Positions 60,414 to 64,000 of a DNA stretch of 64,000 nt are shown here, piece after piece (the stretch's first letter is position 1; every line of letters starts with the position of its first letter). A program made the position numbers and the translations under genes. The stretch comes from Sipunculus nudus (lineage: Eukaryota; Annelida; Sipuncula; Golfingiida; Sipunculidae), in contig CM049320.1 of NCBI GenBank assembly GCA_026874595.1, positions 40,201,214 through 40,265,213 of the forward strand, read 5' to 3'. The notes below the pieces were generated by a model, which did no database searches, was not told the origin of the DNA, and saw nothing but the letters and a program-made list of their open reading frames with translations.

Positions 60414-60649
60414 TTATGAAAGTTTACAGTAGAGACAAGTAGTCCCGGCCATCCCACAGTGCCCAAACTGAAGAGATTCATTTCGAGCAGAAAGACCTCT
60501 GGCGGGGTACAGTTTGTCCTGGAAGGTAGTGCCGTCTCCAGACAAAGCGAGATATTGACTCGTAGTTCTCAAATGATATACATGAGGCGCTACTTTCTTG
60601 CCATTTATAAATAGAGTATAAGCTAGTCTTTCATGCCCATATGCTGGAA
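60414..60649 (-). CDS. Putative terminal exon of an unrecognised gene
   Basis: A minus-strand reading follows a fair acceptor (AAATTTTGACAG, AG at 60651-60650) and runs about 78 codons to TAA (60416-60414). It includes PAYGHERLAYTLFINGKKVA, HVYHLRTTSQYLALSGDGTT and NESLQFGHCGMAGTTCLYC. The mixed composition, the N-glycosylation-type NES and the closely spaced cysteines look like secreted or luminal protein. I cannot assign a family, and no partner exon was found nearby. It could instead be a relic. Confidence 0.35.
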
Positions 60650-60829
60650 CTGTCAAAATTTGGGCAGGTATATGTATGAAATACATCTTTCTCTTTATTT
60701 ACATTGATAATACAGAGTAAAAATAATGTGTCAGTATAACCTAATGATGGAGGGGATCCAGTGGCGTCAATTTTTCTTAAAGGGTGGGGGGATGACTCGC
60801 AACTTTTTTTCACACACACACCAACACAC

Positions 60830-60832
<3 letters not shown>

Positions 60833-60866
<34 letters not shown>
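60833..60866 (+). repeat. (TA)n microsatellite
   Basis: An AT dinucleotide tract follows CACACACACCAACACACG. Confidence 0.95.
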
Positions 60867-60871
<5 letters not shown>

Positions 60872-61114
60872 CTTTTATTGTCTGTATGACAAATTTCAAA
60901 TATAATAAAATAATCAATAAGGTTTTAAAAAAAAGGTATGTTTCCAGTATATGGTAATTCTTAATCAGGTAAAGATATATAATATTTCATATTAAACCCA
61001 TAAATGTGCCCAAAGTCTATAATTCTAGTTATAAATAGGCCATATTTCATTAGATATTATTCTCTGAATATCGGGGAGGGGGGAGGGATGATTACATTGA
61101 CCATCCCCCCTTAC

Positions 61115-61312
61115 CCCCCCCCCCCCCCCCCCTCTGTATTGACGCCTCTAAGGGGATCGGTCATGGTGTGCGTATTGCTGATTCAATGATTGACAGATGG
61201 TGACATGTGTGGCAAATTTTAGTAGCTACAATTTCATGCGAAAATGAATTACACAAATATGTAATGTCAGCACTTAAAATGATAATATACATTACCCCCC
61301 CCCCCCCCCCCA
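61115..61312 (+). repeat. Two poly-C tracts
   Basis: C runs of about 16-18 lie near 61115-61131 and 61295-61311, with CCACCC flanks. Confidence 0.9.
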
Positions 61313-61375
61313 CCCACCCCCGCCTCCCATTAATTCTGCACGCTCTCTGTGCCCTGTTGCATTAACGTGACTTAA

Positions 61376-62281
61376 GGGGGAACATGACACTTTACTGGCG
61401 CCCCCTACTGATGACACTGCAAATAAAAAATATCTGGTTTAATTATATTATCAAGAGGCTACATATTTTGCCGTTTGTGAACAACGTCATCGCTTCAGGG
61501 CATCATTTGAGAAAAGAAACTACGATGAACAATAATTGTAGGAATGCTCAGTGTAACAGCTTTATTTAATTATTTTTTAAATAGTACCAAAGTTTTACAA
61601 ATTTTCACCAGAATATCACCAGAAGAGGCTCAAGTACAGGAATATACCAACGCCCGGCAACGGCTATGTTGTCAACTGTCAGTTTTGGCAGTTGCAAGTA
61701 GATGACAAAAAAGAGCATAAATATCACTATATGATTGTAAGTGACACTGATGGTGTAATTCTGAAGAGATAATTAGTATATACCTATAGTTTTTTTAGTG
61801 CTGACATAATATTTCTTTTTATATGGGCATCTTAAAAGCTGATCATATATTGTTGACGCCAGAAGTCATTTATGTGTAGACTTGCTCTCTGTCTCACAAC
61901 CACCAGCGCCACCTTTTGGGTTTTTTTCTAAACTATAATGTCCAAAATTTTCATATTTTTGCCTAATATTTTAAAATTTAACCCATTGACATACACTTTT
62001 TTGTCTATAAATAAGATCAATATTTAATTCTGCATGTTTATTTAGAATATTATGAAAAATACATTGGTCAGTTTTCTAAAATATGTAATTTTTGTTTCCC
62101 CCTTAGTTATAATATCATATAAAAACCCACCACAAGTGTCAATTTTCAGCTTCATATACTGCAAAAATAAGCACATTGACCCCCAAATTTCATTTCATAA
62201 TTTTACAAAGTATGTCTTGTAGATATCATGTGCAAACTATCTAAGAAATTCCATTGGTAGTTTAAAGCGTCATGTTCCCCC
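61376..62281. mobile_element. 906-bp MITE with TTAA target duplication
   Basis: GGGGGAACATGACACTTTA at the left and its inverted partner (GGGGGAACATGACGCTTTA read inward) at the right match over 19 bp with one mismatch. TTAA lies on both sides (61372-61375, 62282-62285). TTAA points to the piggyBac or Kolobok superfamilies. No transposase frame is seen. Confidence 0.9.
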
Positions 62282-62959
62282 TTAATTGGTGCGATAAATA
62301 AAACGAGGAGGATTAAGTATGGTACCATGTATTGTTAAAATTTACGTAGTTTTACTAACATTATTAAATGTCCGTTGCTTCACTTATTTTTATGTATGGG
62401 CTATTTTATGGATGTCAGTTTGCTTTTTGGCATCCTTCTGTCTTGTAACAAAACAAAATGTGGCCTCATAGACTAAGCATTTTTATTCTGAAATGATGTT
62501 TACAAAGCAGTTGAACGAATGTAATAATAACTGTATAAACTCAGCAAGAAAATAGACGACACACATTTGCAGGTGTCACTCGTCCACCGATATGTCCTAT
62601 GGCGCTGAAAAGGGCATATCCAGAGCTAAAGCCGGACTATGCTAAACCAGCGTTACTGCAACAGCCTAAACTCTTGCGCTTGCCTAAGTCAGGTTTCGAG
62701 ACCTATCTCCCCTAAGGGGGGGGGGGGGGGGGCTTAAGTCATTTACATGCTTATAGCAAAAAGGCCACGATGTTGTATACTATCGTAACCATGTAGAACG
62801 ACAACTTTTTCAGATCACGTCTCTTAAAATTCAGCAACGACCGGAAGCAGCTCTCTGATGTTTAACCTTTACATGGAATTACTAGACAGGTAAAGGCTAT
62901 GATAATTATTATTTATTTTACATGGATTGTACAACTAGTCATAATAACTAACACGAGGC
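62282..62959. other. No supported gene
   Basis: It contains only a G run (62716-62732) and unassigned sequence. Confidence 0.5.
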
Positions 62960-63135
62960 TCTCTTCATGGCTCGGATGATGGCGTTCGGTAGTCTGCAGG
63001 GGGTAAATTAAGCCAGGGGGACCAGGAGAAAACCACTGATCTTTGATGAGCTACTACAACCCACTCTCACAGCAACTCCGGGGATCGAACCCGGATGAGA
63101 GAGCTGTGCATTTCATTAATGAGGCCAATTTAAGT
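62960..63135 (-). repeat. tRNA-derived SINE, minus strand
   Basis: On the minus strand, GGGTTCGATCCCCGG (63092-63078) is a near-perfect B box. About 35-40 bases upstream TAACTTAAATTGG resembles an A box. The tail reads GGTTTTCTCCTGGTCCCCCT, a type of SINE body I have seen in marine invertebrates. The acceptor stem is not intact, so it is not a working tRNA. Confidence 0.65.
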
Positions 63136-63589
63136 TAGCGGTCCAGAAAAATATACATCGCATGTTAATTTAACCTGTACAACACTCCTACGAAAAACAC
63201 GCCAAATATTCCGTTTGTACAGCCATTGGTTAATTTTGACAAAGGCATGGCTATGTGAAGGTTACAAAACACTGCACAAGTTGAGTCAATACATGTTTAT
63301 TTATTTCAAGAACCATTCGTTTAAATGATGTTCACACAAAAACTTCAAAAGAAGTAACTGTCTCACTAGGTTAAACAAAGGTTCTTGGTCAGGCATGAGT
63401 GAGCAATGTTTCTTTGATAACGTTTAATCATAAGCGTTTCATATTATGGTCCTTTAATATAAGTATCGATTGAAAAAGAATAGTTGATTTCAGATCACAG
63501 GGAAACCACCATGTAATATAATTGCATTTGATTTTTTAAAATCAAACCTTTCAAGGAATGGTGTGATGTAGAGCAGAAGTCGTATAAGC

Positions 63590-63760
63590 TACACTCGGAG
63601 AAAAAAAAACGTTTCTTGATGGTTCTTTTAAGAACCCAACTGGTTCTGGATAGAACCATGGTTCCTTCTGGAACTCTTTTCCCCATTAATAGGTTCCAGA
63701 TAGAACCTGGAGGTTCGTGCCATGACCATAACTCAAACTGAGGTTCTAGATGGAACCCGT
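63590..63760. repeat. Cluster of GGTTCTAGATAGAACC-like palindromes
   Basis: GGTTCTTTTAAGAACC, GGTTCTGGATAGAACC, GGTTCCAGATAGAACC and GGTTCTAGATGGAACC follow one another within about 130 bp. Repeated short inverted repeats of this kind are the mark of a hairpin-rich MITE family. The outer limits were not found. Confidence 0.75.
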
Positions 63761-64000
63761 ACTTTGCCCTGATACCCAGATGATTAGGACGCGCATGCGC
63801 ATCTTTATTTGGACTGATGAAGCCAACGGTCGGGTTGTTTTGGTTGCTGGATATATTAGAATAGAAAACACAGTAAATGAGGTAAGGCTGATGTTTATAT
63901 GTATATATTTCATGTGAAGAACGTCGAAGTTATATGTCTAGAGAATAACTGTCCAGCGAATAAGTCTCTGTCTGCGAACGGATTTACGTTCAATACGCGT

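Overview
This looks like nuclear DNA of an animal, most likely a bivalve mollusc. Coding sequence is split into short exons by GT-AG introns. The DNA is AT-rich and gene-poor. Dispersed repeats fill most of it, and several (ends such as CAAGGGACCCATGGGTCAC or ...AGTCAGCTGAGCTAAAAA, runs of GGAC, cores of about 180 bp) resemble families I associate with oysters, mussels and clams. The taxonomic call is inference; no marker gene is present.

Left part (about 4.3-28.8 kb, minus strand): one well-supported gene, a 12-helix-type major facilitator (MFS, DHA1 / ZINC INDUCED FACILITATOR-LIKE type). I assembled nine exons; every donor, acceptor and phase agrees, giving 642 in-frame residues through helix 8. 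The last helices and stop codon lie beyond the left edge. Its introns hold most of the repeats: a 22-bp minisatellite of about 2.9 kb and a 30-bp minisatellite (intron 4), and an array of ~0.6-1.3 kb dispersed units split by a 2,012-bp TA-flanked transposon (intron 3). Left of the gene (1-4.28 kb) is a 180-bp-core repeat element, itself interrupted by a 1,257-bp TA-flanked element, followed by hairpin-ended repeats.

Middle (29-49 kb): no convincing gene. It holds a 4.2-kb inverted-repeat element (32.64-36.88 kb) with a coding-like segment inside, a 1,558-bp hAT-type element (37.20-38.75 kb), a tRNA-derived SINE split by a 656-bp foldback element with a 7-bp target duplication (42.50-43.15 kb), and a 271-bp MITE with perfect 33-bp ends (44.43-44.70 kb).

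Right part (49.6-64 kb): remains of a glycosyltransferase family. A signal-anchor exon with a strong upstream acceptor (49.67-49.99 kb) is followed by decayed catalytic-domain pieces at 51.55-51.68 and about 51.98-52.05 kb. A second, better preserved but frameshifted copy is at 56.47-56.92 kb. Around these are three more TIR elements or MITE-like repeats (52.92-53.71, 61.38-62.28 and hairpins at 63.6 kb), a minus-strand SINE (about 63 kb) and one unrecognised putative terminal exon (60.41-60.65 kb, minus).

The two gene groups show no functional link. The main interest is (1) the transporter's unusual N-terminal tail and central loop, (2) transposon insertions whose empty sites can be read from other copies in the same window, and (3) the decaying tandem glycosyltransferase copies.
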